A DNA stretch of 64,000 bases from Mucor racemosus (lineage: Eukaryota; Mucoromycota; Mucoromycetes; Mucorales; Mucoraceae). Made by a program: the position numbers and the translations under genes. A model generated the notes under the pieces. That model worked only from the letters and a program-made list of their open reading frames with translations, ran no database searches and had not been told where the DNA came from. The stretch is from positions 682,001 to 746,000 of the forward strand of contig JAPEHQ010000011.1 of assembly GCA_027405735.1 (NCBI GenBank). The letters run 5' to 3'. This document shows positions 9,845 to 21,585 of this stretch, in pieces. The stretch's first letter is position 1. Each line of letters starts with the position of its first letter.

Positions 9845-11929
9845 CAGATTTTATTATTATGCACAAATAGGAATAATGATATGCTCATGGGTAATTCTAC
9901 TATTATGCACACATGGGATTATTGTCATGTACACGGGCAGAATATATAATTATGCACATACATACTTTGTTATATCAAAAGATACCAATATAAAAATACT
10001 CTGCTAAAAGATACATTTTATTAATTCATTGATGCTTCGTATTTATATGTTTTCTAGATAGTTATATGATTATTAATATTATTAATGAATTGCCAGGTAT
10101 TGAGGTATTTAATATGATTTGGGAACAAATCATATACAATGGAATTTGTGGAATTGGGAATCTGTAATTGTATCATTTGAATAAGATGTAGGATTGCTTA
10201 TGTTTCATTGTTGCCAAGTGTTCCTGAAGGTTCCTGATAGTCGCTGTTAATTCTAGTGGTTATGTATGACATTTAGTATGAGTTACTAAATGTCATGCCA
10301 TGTTGGATTTCAATAGTTGTTCCTGGATTTCTACATCTGGGTAAACTTCTGATATCTCATACTTAACGTTGTGTTCGTGTATAGTTTCTTTTGTTGTACC
10401 CATGTGTATCTTGTTATATTTTTTACCATATTCAGTGGGCACAACGAAATCATCTTGTGCAACACAGATCGGCCGTAGTGAGAGGTTGTTTCAGATAATT
10501 TTTGAGAATCTCTATATAATCAAATTATGGTTCAAAATTAAATTTTGAAATTGCTCTAAATGCACAATGCATTTATAATTAGCATATTGTAATTTCATTA
10601 GAGGATAACTGTTTTTGAAGGAGTATATCCAAATTTACAATGAAAAATTTGTCTTAGTCAGTTTAAAAACATATAAAGCAACTGGAAAATGCTCGTATTC
10701 AATGAATTTTTACCCAAATGGGCTGAAATTGAAAAACGTATACTACACAGCTAGAAATATTTTAATAATTAGAATCCAACATCCATTAATCTGGTTGTTA
10801 ACACGTATAAAGATAATAATACTCACCTTTTGGCTTGTTGAAAAGCTGCGTGTAGCGTTTCGCAGCAAGGAGATTGTAATTAATGCCACGAAACTCAGTA
10901 ATGTAATAAAACAGTCAGAAGGCTTGAAATACAATTTTATTTATCGATTCAAGCCCACCAGTTTCGACGCTTTTCGATTTTCAAGCGATGCTTACTGGCC
11001 CTCGTTATTTGGATTTTTCAAAAATATATCGTGGATGTGATGTATCATCATTCCATCAAAAATGTAGCTAGAAACAAGTGAGATAGTGCAAATAAAATCC
11101 AAACATTTTGTATATATTGTAGTATCAGAAGATGTGACAAAAAAAAAAAAAAAAAGGCAGCTGAATATTGCTTGTTTGCTTAATTGAAACGATTAGTCAG
11201 TTAGTAATTTTCACACATCATATAGAAACTAGGACCATGCGGAACCACTGGTTTCAGAGTTCATCAAGGTTTTCTTGAAGGCTCAGTCGTTTTGGATTTC
11301 AAAAAGAAAAAGAAAAAGAAAAAGAAAAAGAAAAAGAAAAGAAATGTAAGCTTTTTTATTTTCTCCATGTAATCGCTTTATTTTGTAGATATTGGAATGC
11401 TTTTGATCCAGGTTTTGTAAGTCAAATTTACCAGTGAAACCTTGACTCGAAAGAATCCTTGTCTTATTTAGTGAAGATACTCTATTGGAACTCGTACAGT
11501 CATCACAAAACCAGTATGTAGCGTCGTGATTACGTACTTTATTATGCATTTTAAGAGTAATTAAACATTCTAAGCTTACAATTCTGTATTTGATGTTGAA
11601 TTCCAAATTCAGTGTTAAATTATTTCTAAGCATTTAGACCTCTCATAGACTGAGAAATCCATACTCGTACTAGCGGGCAATTTGAAATAATACATATAAA
11701 CATTGATATTAATAAATAAGGGTTAAACAATGTTGAATATATAAATTCTCAAGAAAGATTTGAAATTTCTAGGGTATAATTGTTTAAGCTTTCAAAGACA
11801 GCCTGCATTGTTGCCCACACCATGACGTGATACGAGCTTTTGAAATTCAATAAATACTCTCAATCTACACTTTCTACTTTCTTCTTCTTTCTTCAAATTT
11901 CTACACCTATCAAGAACAATATTTCAGCC
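9845..11929. other. Intergenic with decayed dispersed repeat
   Basis: No credible gene. The frame at 10615-11040 lies in a degenerate repeat: 10484-10760 is similar to the reverse complement of 39675-39922, and 11065-11205 is similar to 49785-49915. A hexamer (GAAAAA)n tract lies at about 11299-11343 and an A-run at about 11140-11156. Confidence 0.6.
10484..10760 (+). repeat. Dispersed degenerate repeat, copy A
   Basis: Same ordered blocks as 39675-39922 reversed: GGTTGTTTCAGATAATTTT, CTGTTTTTGAAGGAGTATA, AAAGCAACTGGAAAATGCTC, AATGGGCTGAAA. Estimated identity is about 65-70% by eye. Confidence 0.65.
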
Positions 11930-12771
11930 ATGAGTACTCAAAAAAAAGCCATCGTATTTTTATGTGAAGGTGCAGAGGAAATGGAATTCACAATTACAGG
12001 TAATATTGAATAGTTTTTGCATTGGTATCTCGAGATTATATTAGACTAATGCTTTTGTGTATTATAACGTAGTTGATGTATTACGTCGTGCTAAGATTGA
12101 GGTCACAGTAGTTGGTGTTGAAATTGCCAATGAAGTTGCTGTTTGCAGTCGTGGTGTCAAGATTGCACCTGATGTCAAATTTTGTCAAACTACTTTGAAA
12201 GCTGTAGGTTGAATAGTTTTTATTCAGAAATTTTGATTACTAAAATTTTAGTTTCTACTTCAGGAAGATTATGATGTAGTGATTATTCCCGGTGGTTCTG
12301 GTAGCGCAAAGACTTTGTGTGCTCATGAGGGCGCCAAAAAATTGGTCATGGACTTTTACAACAAGAAAAAGATCGTCGCATTTATCTGTGCTGGCACACT
12401 TGTAGCAAAGGCCGCTGGCATTCCTAATAAGCATACTGTTACTTCATATCCTGCTGTCAAGGATCAACTTGAAGATGGTAAATATTACGTTTTCACACCA
12501 GGATTGCTAAAGCAAGTATATATTAAACGTATTCAATTTTAAATAGTCTATACTTATTCTGAGGATCGTGTCGTTGTCGACGATAATGTAATCACTAGCC
12601 GTAGCCCTGGTACTACTTTCTTATTTGCTTTGACAATCGTCGAACAACTGCTTAATGTTGAGGTATGTATTATCATTATTCTGTAAACGTTGCATTTAAA
12701 CTGATATTTTTACACATTTCTAGACTGCTAATTCCCTTAGGGATGAAATGCTTACTTGCTCTTCTTTATAA
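11930..12771 (+). CDS. PARK7: DJ-1/PfpI family protein (PARK7-like), 192 aa
   Basis: Small oxidative-stress/glyoxalase-class protein of the DJ-1 superfamily. Exons: 11930-11999, 12073-12203, 12264-12477, 12547-12662, 12724-12771. The order and length (192 aa against 189 for human DJ-1) fit the family. Visible landmarks are the N-terminal beta strand plus conserved Glu in [11 protein letters not shown], the glycine turn VVIIPGGSG, and the nucleophile-elbow cysteine in [16 protein letters not shown]-terminal text [14 protein letters not shown] and [13 protein letters not shown] also matches the family. The donor after GAAGATG (12477/12478) was chosen because only it restores the YTYSEDR frame. 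Specific activity (glyoxalase, deglycase or chaperone) cannot be told from sequence. Confidence 0.88.
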
Positions 12772-12797
12772 ATAAAATAAAATAAAATAAATTAAAG
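12772..12797. repeat. AAAAT microsatellite in DJ-1 3' region
   Basis: A short run of (AATAA)n immediately after the stop codon; it also offers several AATAAA-like polyadenylation signals. Confidence 0.7.
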
Positions 12798-13011
12798 CAT
12801 TAATATTCATGTATACATTTCCATAATATTCAATCCTAAATGTATATTGTCATTTTGATGAGTTTTGTTTTGTTTGCATTGAAATCCGAACAAATGTATG
12901 TGACTCGAGAATCCTGATCCGGGTCTCAAAGATGTTGGAATCGTTCAGTCAAATACTCCAACGTACTGAGCCCAGTGAAGATCCTTCCTTTAATCACTTC
13001 AGCCAGTCGCC

Positions 13012-14160
13012 ATGGTAAGAGAGAAGATAGAATTGCACCAAAAATCCATCCAGAATTGCAAACACCACATGATAAATGTAACTTGATGAATGGATGAATA
13101 CTAGAAAACATATTTTTTCAGTTGGATGTAAATGCATGGATGGATGGATTTTGAGTTTTTCTTTACAAAATCGAACTTTTTTCTAATATTTATCATACCA
13201 TTTGATAGCCTTTCGTTAAGCAACAGAAGAACAAGGCCTACTTCAAGCGTTACCAAGTCAAGTATCGTAGAAGAAGAGGTAAATTTTGGTTTTGTTGAGA
13301 TGTAGAGCCAATCTTTATTGACATTTTTTTTTTTTCATTTTTTGATAATTCTAGAGGGTAAGACCGACTACTATGCTCGTAAGAGACTTGTCGTTCAAGC
13401 CAAGAACAAGTACAACTCTCCCAAGTATAGATTGGTTGTTCGTTTCACCAACAAGGACATCATCTGTCAAATCATCTACGCCAAGCTCCAAGGTGATTTC
13501 GTTCTCTCTGCTGCCTATGCTCATGAACTTCCCCGTTATGGTGTTAAGGGTGGTTTGACTAACTGGGCTTCTGCCTATGCTACTGGTCTCCTCCTTGCTC
13601 GTCGTACTCTTGCCAAGCTCGGTCTCGCTGACAAGTACGAGGGTTTCGCTGAACCCGATGGTACCGTCCAATTGATCGAAGCTGCTGAGGATGCTCCCCG
13701 TCCTTTCAAGGCTTTCCTCGATGTTGGTCTCGCTCGTACCTCAACTGGTGCCCGTGTCTTCGGTGCCATGAAGGGTGCTTCCGATGGTGGTATCTTCGTT
13801 CCCCACAACGGTAACCGTTTCCCTGGTTTCGATATTGAGACCAAGTCCAACGATGATGAACTTCTCCGTAACTACATCTACGGTGTTCACGTTGCTGAGT
13901 ACATGGAATACCTCGAAGAAGAAGATGAGGAACGTTACAAGAAGCAATTCTCTACTTTCATCAAGCAAGGTATTACCTCTGATAAGGTTGAGGATATGTA
14001 CACTGAAGCCCATGAAGCTATTCGTGAGAACCCTGCTGCTCAACTCGCCGAGAAGAAGGGTAAGCCCGCTAAGCCTTACCGTAGACTCGTTGCCCTCAAC
14101 AAGAAGCAACGTCTCAACAAGATCAAGGATGCCAAGGCTGCTTACGAAGCTTCCAAATAA
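13012..14160 (+). CDS. RPL5: 60S ribosomal protein uL18 (RPL5), 292 aa
   Basis: Large-subunit protein that binds 5S rRNA in the 5S RNP. Exons: 13012-13014 (only the ATG), 13209-13278, 13355-14160. The first intron (194 nt) starts directly after the initiator codon with GTAAGAG; without it no in-frame Met precedes the conserved start [21 protein letters not shown]. Family landmarks include [47 protein letters not shown] and the basic C-terminus. Length matches yeast and human (about 297). Codon use is strongly biased to C-ending codons, as expected of a highly expressed gene. The large first intron contains several GGATGG motifs also seen upstream of RPL8. Confidence 0.95.
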
Positions 14161-15016
14161 ATTGGTTGTTTTGACTAAGTTCTTTTGTTATTTCGTGTAA
14201 TAAAAAACTTTATATACTTATTATATATAACAATATTGTAATAGTAATTAGGCATGTGTTCAATTTATTAATGAGTTTTACTTATGTCAAAGGGTAATGA
14301 GTAAAGAGAGGATGGGGACGATGCTAAGATTCCAATCTATTTGAAAAATATATCAATTTTAAATTGGGTGACATTATTTTCAACAATTAGGATAAACTTT
14401 ATGCTTTAATTTTGCATACACTGAGAGACATTTCCTAAAGTTGATATCTAGGAAATCAAAATAAACGTAGCAAAATAGTCGACTAGTAACGGCAAGTTTA
14501 CCCCTGAACTGAGATTAAATATCAAATATTTCCAAATATGGTAGTTGCATTTATTCAGATTTGAAAATCAAAATCAAATGGTTGAAAAACGTTAATTCGA
14601 AGATTACTAGAGTGCAAAATATCCTTGGCAACATATTTTTTTGTGCTCAATTACATTGCACGTTTATTACAGCTTTAGTAGTAAGCATAAATAAAAATCA
14701 TCACTCCTGTATCTAGTTTACAAATCATTAAATGAAGCCTTTATTTTAAAAGTATACAATCACGACCTTATGTTACGGTATACACCTCTTTGTACTGTTG
14801 GATAAATGGGTTCCTTCTATATGTCTTAAGGGTTTCAAGACGATAATACTAGTCATTTACTAGCTACAATTATTTACCGAATTAACAAAAAGGGAAAACT
14901 AATAGATAAACAGAATAATAAAATCGTTACTACATTCAAAAAGAGAGGAAATAAGCCAAGTTTTTCAGATGTTTAATTACATGAATAAAAAAAAGAAAAT
15001 ATTAATATTATAAGAT
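14161..15016. other. Convergent intergenic region RPL5/RPL8
   Basis: 3' flanks of two convergent ribosomal protein genes. AT-rich, with AATAAAAAAC at about 14200 as a possible polyadenylation signal for RPL5. No gene or ncRNA recognised. Confidence 0.6.
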
Positions 15017-15781
15017 TTAAGCATCCTTAATCTTCTTGGTACCACGGAGGAGACCAGTACGACGAGCAGCAATCAAACCGACCTTTTGACCAGCAGGAGA
15101 ATCACGGGCCATAGTAGAGGCCTTACCAATATGTTGATGGTTACCACCACCGTGAGGATGGTCGACGGGGTTCATGGCAACACCACGAGTCTTGGGCCAG
15201 CTGTTACGCTTAACTCTGTACTTGTGGAAAGCACGACCAGCCTTCAAGAGAGGCTTATCGATACGACCACCACCAGCAACGATACCAATGACGGCACGAG
15301 AGGTAGAGGGGATGACCTTCTTGGAACCGGAAGGAAGACGAATACGGGTCTTACCATCATCACCATGACCGATAACGGTAGCATAGTTACCAGAAGTACG
15401 GGCAATGGATCCACGATCACCAACCTTTTCTTCGACGTTACAGATAACGGTACCTTCGGGCATAGAGGCCAAAGGCATAACATTACCAATGTTCAAAGTA
15501 GCCTTCTTACCGGCATAGATGAATTGACCAGTGTACATACCTTCAGTGGCAATGAAAGTCTCAGTACGGAGCTTGTACTTGTAGGGATCACGGAAGACAA
15601 CCTTGGCAAGAGGGGCACCTCTTCCAGGATCGTGAACGATATCCTTGACAATACCACGAACATAACCATGACGTTCAGCAAAGTCAAAAACTCTGAGCTT
15701 AGCAGCACCCTTACGGCCAACGGTGTGGGAACGGAAGATACTTCCGGCACCCTTTCTTTGAGCACGAATAACACGACCCAT
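15017..15781 (-). CDS. RPL8: 60S ribosomal protein uL2 (RPL8, yeast RPL2), 254 aa
   Basis: Core large-subunit protein near the peptidyl-transferase centre. The coding sequence is a single exon. The start [19 protein letters not shown] matches the eukaryotic family exactly in style. The conserved loop [15 protein letters not shown], containing the His needed for peptidyl transfer in uL2 proteins, is present, and length (254) equals yeast RPL2. The 5' flank contains clustered CATCCATC motifs (16069-16109). Codon use is strongly optimised, as in RPL5. The long antisense frame on the opposite strand is a by-product of this bias. Confidence 0.96.
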   Translation of the reverse strand: MGRVIRAQRKGAGSIFRSHTVGRKGAAKLRVFDFAERHGYVRGIVKDIVHDPGRGAPLAKVVFRDPYKYKLRTETFIATEGMYTGQFIYAGKKATLNIGNVMPLASMPEGTVICNVEEKVGDRGSIARTSGNYATVIGHGDDGKTRIRLPSGSKKVIPSTSRAVIGIVAGGGRIDKPLLKAGRAFHKYRVKRNSWPKTRGVAMNPVDHPHGGGNHQHIGKASTMARDSPAGQKVGLIAARRTGLLRGTKKIKDA

Positions 15782-16068
15782 TTAAGATATTGATTCTATT
15801 CAAAATAAATGAGTTAATTAAAGCTGTCTAATAAATAAAACGATGTCAATTTTGAAAGAAAAAAGGGGTCAACATGAAATGGACAATGAATTGAGAAGGG
15901 ATTCGAACATTGAGGTGATTGCAAATTGTTGAATCAATGTATACAAAATATTACTGAAATTGTGTTGCTGTTGAATCAGCGTTGATAGAGGTATTAATAT
16001 TGAATCCTTCGTTCAATCATCTAATTTTGTTTATTCAAGATTTTCTATCCGAAATATTTCTCGTCATT

Positions 16069-16109
16069 TATCCATCCATCCATTCAACGTAAACATCGAT
16101 CCATCCATT
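16069..16109. promoter_or_regulatory. Clustered CATCCATC motifs upstream of RPL8
   Basis: TCCATCCATCCATT at about 16071-16084 and GATCCATCCATT at 16098-16109, about 290-330 bp upstream of the RPL8 start. The reverse complement, ATGGATGGATGGATT, occurs at 13136-13150 inside RPL5 intron 1. A shared ribosomal-protein regulatory element is inferred. Confidence 0.4.
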
Positions 16110-17176
16110 ATATATTATCATGATCCATTCATGTAATTCCCTTTCTTTTTTTTTCAATATCGATATCCTGTTGCTAAGACGTACCCTATTTGGGGAGAAG
16201 AGAAGGGAGCTACATTGATCGGCCTAATTTTTACTATTTCTGTTTGCTCAGAGCCACTAAATTGAGTTTGAAATGTTATCTGCTGCAATTGCGGTTGCAA
16301 GCACGACATGCAACTTTTTAATCCATAACAGACGTTTTTTTCTTGTAAAAAAAAACATTAAAACATATTATAAACACTGTAAAATATATTTTCATAAAAC
16401 AAGTTACAGAAACCTGATGAAAAGTATACAAAAAAAATCTGTACGGTTACAATGACGACAAAACTAAATATTTACGATTTTCCATAATAGTATACGCTTT
16501 ATTTGTAAAAGTATCTAGATTTTCAAAAACTAAAATATAAGCAATGATTAAAATATGAGCAAAAATTAAGTAAAAAACATATAAATGAAACCAACAACAT
16601 AAGATGATGAATACAGAGAAATATGGAAAGAAAAAGTTAGTACATTATATCAAATTGTAAGGTAAGCAAAACCACTTACCTTCCCCTGAAGGAAAAGTGT
16701 ATTTGGGGTTTGACGGCTTTAACTGCCATGAACGAAAGTTGGTAGCAGCCTTTTGTCTTGATATGCCAAGAAGAGGAGGAGAAGGGAAGGTTAGACTTTG
16801 CACCAAAACGGGAAGCAAATTCTTTAGCATAGTCTTCTCTTTGGTTTAGATTTGAGCATCTATATAAATTGTGGATAAAGAAATAAAATTATATATGTTT
16901 GGGAGTAGTCGTACCTGGCATTCTGGCATGAGCAGCGTCAAGAGGCTCTTGAATAGTTAGGGACTTGTAGTATAAAATGCATTTATTTTATATAGTTTGC
17001 AAATGTGTATAAGAGAAATGACGATGAAAAAAATAATTGATTATAGTAAAAAAAAAGAGGATACATTTATACTAAATACTCTTGCTGATCTTATCAAAAA
17101 ACTGCTTCTGTATCTAACCTGATTTTATTGCAGTTTTCTCATGAACGTAAAGTGTAAAACCTGATTTAACTCATAA

Positions 17177-17258
17177 ATATCAACTATAAAAGAGGATAAT
17201 ACGTGTATAAATTCTGGATATCAACTATAACGGGGGATAATATGGGTATATTCTCATA
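17177..17258. repeat. Two-copy 41-bp tandem repeat
   Basis: Two diverged copies beginning ATATCAACTATAA at 17177 and 17218, with GGATAATA..G.GTATA in each. Confidence 0.6.
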
Positions 17259-19318
17259 AAATATGATTTAAATATAACTTTTCTTAAGGATCTCGGTTGT
17301 AGATTGTAATATATTTATAATTCTTTGACCACATCAACATCGAAATATGATTTATTCATAAAGGTCAAACTGTGCTGTGCCTAAAATTAGAAATGTTCTC
17401 CGGATACTTTTTGTGATGAGCAGTATACCATTAATTTCTATAATTACAGTATGTTAAACGACATACAAGTTATTGGCAACTTGTTGCATATGCGAAAAAG
17501 TCTGTAGATTGAATTTTCAGCTTAGTTCCTGTTATCAGATTTAATCTCAAATGACGCTACTGAAGCCAAATCTGCCAGAGTCAACAAAAACGTCTCAACT
17601 GAATGTTAGGAGGTCAAAGCGACTTGTATCATTAACTTTCAGAAAAGTTTATGGTTGTTACTATTATTAATTATGGTGCTAAAACATTGATATCAAGCGG
17701 CAAATAAATAAGGTGTATTATTATAGCTGTTGGTAAATTCAACTGTATCCATTAACGACTGTATAGTAATTAAATTCAATAATAGATTTGATCAAAATGA
17801 CTTGATGTATCTGTCATTATCCTTTGTTTTATAAAAAATTATTATATGCATTTTATACCATCAGGTAGTAAATTCTATGGTACATGGTAGTTATCGCTGT
17901 TCTAACAGCCTAGAACAATTCATTTACATATTAAACTAACCCATAGAAGCCCTAGTTTAGATCCAAAACATTTAACCAAAACCGCATTGAATACCTGAGA
18001 AACAAACACATACGCAACCTGAAAAAGGTTTAAAAACAAGTAATCCTATTAATTTTTTCTAGTCTAGACAAGCTTAAAAATTAAATTACCATCATTATAA
18101 AAAAGACGAAATACCGAAACAAACATCATTATCGGTCTATTCCGTCTTGGCATACGTTTATAGAACCAAGACAGGCTTGGTCTTGTACTAGATTTTGCCT
18201 TAATATTAAATCAATTATTATAAGCAGAGTATGTTTGTTTGACTAAACAACTCGTGCTTCAACTATGTGTTCATGATAAATTGATGCACAGACAAATAGT
18301 AAGAGCAAGAGCAAGAGCATAGGATTCAATGTACATAAACGAAGGGCATTATCTTGACGTTTCATCTTTAAATAACATATATACCGCCAACAACTTTCAT
18401 GTGCTTTCTTTTGCTTGTTGGCAACAAATAATATGCTAAATTGGGTTTACTTTCTCATTCCGAGTAATGTCCGTGTATTCCGCATTAAAAAATCACTTAT
18501 TTTGCTTAATTGTTGTTATCAATGTATATTGTAAATACAGAAATATTTCAGGGGGGATAGACCATATACAAATTACTGATAAATCAGAGAGTTTCATTCA
18601 TTCATTCGAGGCAATATTTTATTACCTTTTTATCGCTCGGAGATGAAGGTAAAAAAGTTAAGAAAACTGCATAAATATTTTGAATATCAAAAAATGGAAA
18701 TATAAGAAACAAAGAAACAGGTCCTGGGCTTCTTTTGCTTTTAGTAGTAGAATTAGGCGATAATATATGAAATAATTATAATACGGGTCCCCCGCCCAGT
18801 ATTATGCATACAGCTTTGTTTAGAATTAAATCGTGTTACAAATGGTTTGGACAAGACAAGAAGAAATGTCGTAATAATATGGGCAAAGTGATAATACATT
18901 TGCCGCGCTGATATTTTAAAATAAAAAGTATAGCATTTCTAGCCTCCTGTCGTCATTTTCCCTATACAGTACGTAATGATGGCCCTATTTGTGTGTGCTG
19001 TATTTCTTTTTCTTTCTTTATTGTGATATTAAATTAGATTATTTTTCAAATTGTAACAGAGCTTTGAAGTATTAATGACTATACTAACTTTGTCTTGATT
19101 ATGAGGGGGTTTATCTACTTGAATTATTCAAAAACATGTCTAAAAGTGTACCACACTTTTTTAATGTGATACTATATCAGAAATGACGCAATGACTCGTT
19201 AATAAGGCCAATCAATAACAAGTGCTACGCCAAAATGATACGAATTTATCATGATTGCAGGTCTGGATTCCCTTAAAAAAAACTGGGGTTCAAGATCGAC
19301 ATTTCTTTGATTAAAACA

Positions 19319-19326
19319 TATAAAAG
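19319..19326 (+). promoter_or_regulatory. TATA box of the Ecl1-like gene
   Basis: TATAAAAG about 90 bp upstream of the ATG at 19412, followed by a T-rich stretch with C-rich leader (CATCTATATCTC). Confidence 0.6.
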
Positions 19327-19411
19327 GAACCATAATTTCTAACATTTCCCTCAATTTTTTTTTACAACATCTATATCTCTAAACATCTCAACATTTATAT
19401 GCATTTTAAAA

Positions 19412-19867
19412 ATGATGTGCGATACAAATTGGTGTACCTTTTGTGATAATGCTATTAGTCCTTATTCCGATTCTCTTTATTGCTCAGAAGATTGCCTTCG
19501 ACAAGACGCTTTGATGCATCACCCTATGCTTGGTTATGACTACGCAGATTTAGAAGGATTTCCTCATAATACAAAAATGCCATCACTTGTAAGAAGAAAA
19601 TCATCAATTCCTACGTTATCAGTCAGCAGCAATAACAATAACAGTGATTTTATTCAATTACAAAAAATTCCATCTTTGTCACCATCACTATCATCATCCA
19701 TTTCTTCCTATTCTTCAGCTCATCCCTGTGATACCACCGCAAATTTAAACAAAAATAATAATGATACCTTTGCTTCTACTGCTTCTTATTTTCATCCAAA
19801 GCCTCGTAGAATCTCTTCATCAATTCCATTCATGGAACAATTAAATCAAGCATTATTTCGTTCTTAG
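19412..19867 (+). CDS. Ecl1-family lifespan/stress regulator-like protein, 151 aa
   Basis: Small serine-rich protein with an N-terminal cysteine motif of the Ecl1 family (fungal 'extender of chronological lifespan' proteins, small zinc-binding nuclear factors). Visible: CTFCDNAI then LYCSEDCLRQDAL (residues about 8-33), the C-x2-C...C-x3-C arrangement diagnostic of the group. The remainder is low-complexity Ser/Asn-rich and ends with a short basic-hydrophobic tail PRRISSSIPFMEQLNQALF, which resembles a conserved C-terminal helix. Single exon. The next codon but one is also Met (MMC), so start choice is immaterial. Family assignment rests on the cysteine motif and overall look. Confidence 0.75.
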   Translation: MMCDTNWCTFCDNAISPYSDSLYCSEDCLRQDALMHHPMLGYDYADLEGFPHNTKMPSLVRRKSSIPTLSVSSNNNNSDFIQLQKIPSLSPSLSSSISSYSSAHPCDTTANLNKNNNDTFASTASYFHPKPRRISSSIPFMEQLNQALFRS

Positions 19868-20332
19868 AAAAAAAAACTATTGTTATTTATTTACTCTGTA
19901 CACATCACTCCACATCCCTCCATATATAAAATCCCATGCACATATACTTAATTATTATAGCATTTTCCTCTTTTTTTTCTTTCTTCATTTCTCTGATTGT
20001 AAATACTATACATATCCCAAAAAAAATTAATAAATTCTTGGTAATAATGATGACAGTATATTTCAATCCAAATTCTTGGTTTAGACTGTAACATTGAGTC
20101 AGTGAAACGAGCATTAACGTCATGTCAATGGAGTGGCCTTTGAAAACTTGTTGGTTAGACTTACCTATATCGTCATCGTCGAGACAAATTATTTTGGCCC
20201 CCCAAAAGGCCAGATTTTTGGCCCAGGTAACCAGCAGAATGATGGCATGCAATAAATATAGATTGGACCGGGAACCATTTTCGCATGGTGATTGATTGTC
20301 AACAAACATGTCAGCCATGGCAGCGTCTTTCA

Positions 20333-20346
20333 GTTGCCATAGCAAC
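20333..20346. promoter_or_regulatory. X-box-like palindrome (RFX site)
   Basis: GTTGCCATAGCAAC is a 14-bp near-palindrome matching the RFX-family X-box (two GTTGCC half sites, no spacer). RFX factors occur in fungi (Crt1/RfxA-type). It is about 0.5 kb downstream of the Ecl1-like stop and 1.4 kb upstream of the GPI protein; its target is unknown. Confidence 0.5.
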
Positions 20347-21578
20347 CCATTTGTCACACAAAATAATTTATAATTCTCTTGGTATTTTTAATTTTTTTAT
20401 TTTTTTTACCAGGGGAGAGAGAGAGAGGTTCTGTTTTCAATAATAGTTCAAACAGAAATTTATGACAACTACCAAGGCAATCAATAACAATACAGATCAA
20501 TGTTTAAGGAGGTATACAGAACAAAGAGGAGTTAAAGAACTGCTTTCTGTCCTGTAGAATACGTGTTTGCTTTAAGGAGAGTTTGATCGCAATTTGTGAT
20601 AACTGAGAAGAGTGTATTATAGAGAAGGAGGCTGGGAAGAAGGGGTGGGGGGGGGGAGAGTATTGAATTCTTGTTGTCTATTACGCATAGATACACGCAC
20701 AGATCAAACTCTCACTTTGTACTTGGTTTCCATAAATGTATAATAAATCGCCATTCATAATATTATGCCAATTAACACGAAAAATTCTGTATGTGATTAC
20801 ACTATTGAAAAACTAATACAAGAAATAAGAAAAGGCTCTAGTATATTATTTAACTAGTCTTTGCCATATATTAAATCGGTCATGTACAAGTATAACAGAG
20901 AACAATATTGCATTAGGCTTCTTTTTGATTTTTTCTTGGATAGCTCAAGACACTGTAACTGCAATTCATCGTAGATTTCATCGTACGTTTCCAATATGGG
21001 GCAAATTTGATTTTTTTTTTTTTTTTTTTCGTTTTTACCAAAAATTGAATTGATTCATTTGTATTTATCTACAAATAGCCCTTTTTTCCATTACAAACTA
21101 TCATATTATATTTACTCAACCCAGTCCTATTTTTAGCTTTAGACATTAAAATTTGATTACAAAAGATACGCTTGATGTTGGGCGCAGTCCAAGCAATTGA
21201 CACTTATATATAACACAATATGCTCAACAAAAAAGGGAACTATAATAAACTATATTATCCCTGTTCTTTATACCAAACTCTCCTTGAAGACACATTTTTA
21301 TTTATAAGATAATAAACTAACAAACTTTAGATTTTATACATTATTACCATTTAGTTGATATTATACCTAAACAGTGATATTATTATACAAATTTGCAACG
21401 TACAATTGTTAAAAATAAATTGATACAAAGTTGCACGAAATGTAACTGCCGAATCCCCGCTTATTTAACCAAGCTTGTTTATGCTGAGTGTAACTGTTGC
21501 AAATAGAGCAGTAGCCCACAAGCAGGTTGCCTGATTTGTTTAATTCATCTCGCGTGCGTCAAAAAGAAAAAATTTAGC

Positions 21579-21585
21579 TATAAAG
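21579..21585 (+). promoter_or_regulatory. TATA box of the Kre9-like gene
   Basis: TATAAAG about 135 bp upstream of the ATG at 21715, followed by a long CT-rich leader. Confidence 0.5.

Larger units (their letters stand above)
15782..19411. other. Long gene-poor interval
   Basis: Contains the RPL8 promoter, one doubtful small coding region on the minus strand (16645-16960, see findings), and a 41-bp tandem duplication (17177-17258). The rest is AT-rich with no supported gene. Confidence 0.5.

Noticed and set aside
10615..11040. 141-aa plus-strand frame
   Set aside because: Lies in a degenerate repeat whose other copies have no matching frame.
13351..14109. Antisense frames across RPL5
   Set aside because: By-product of strong codon bias in the ribosomal gene.
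15086..15793. 235-aa plus-strand frame antisense to RPL8
   Set aside because: Thr/Asn-rich shadow of the uL2 gene; no domain.
15895..15925. tRNA T-loop-like GATTCGAACA
   Set aside because: Flanks do not pair into a T stem and no acceptor or anticodon arms are present; no tRNA gene was found in the window.
19905..20357. 150-aa minus-strand frame
   Set aside because: Covers the 3' flank of the Ecl1-like gene and a likely regulatory patch. It contains a GT-AG-like donor (GATATAGGTAAG), but no recognisable domain or promoter was seen. RNA-seq would settle it.
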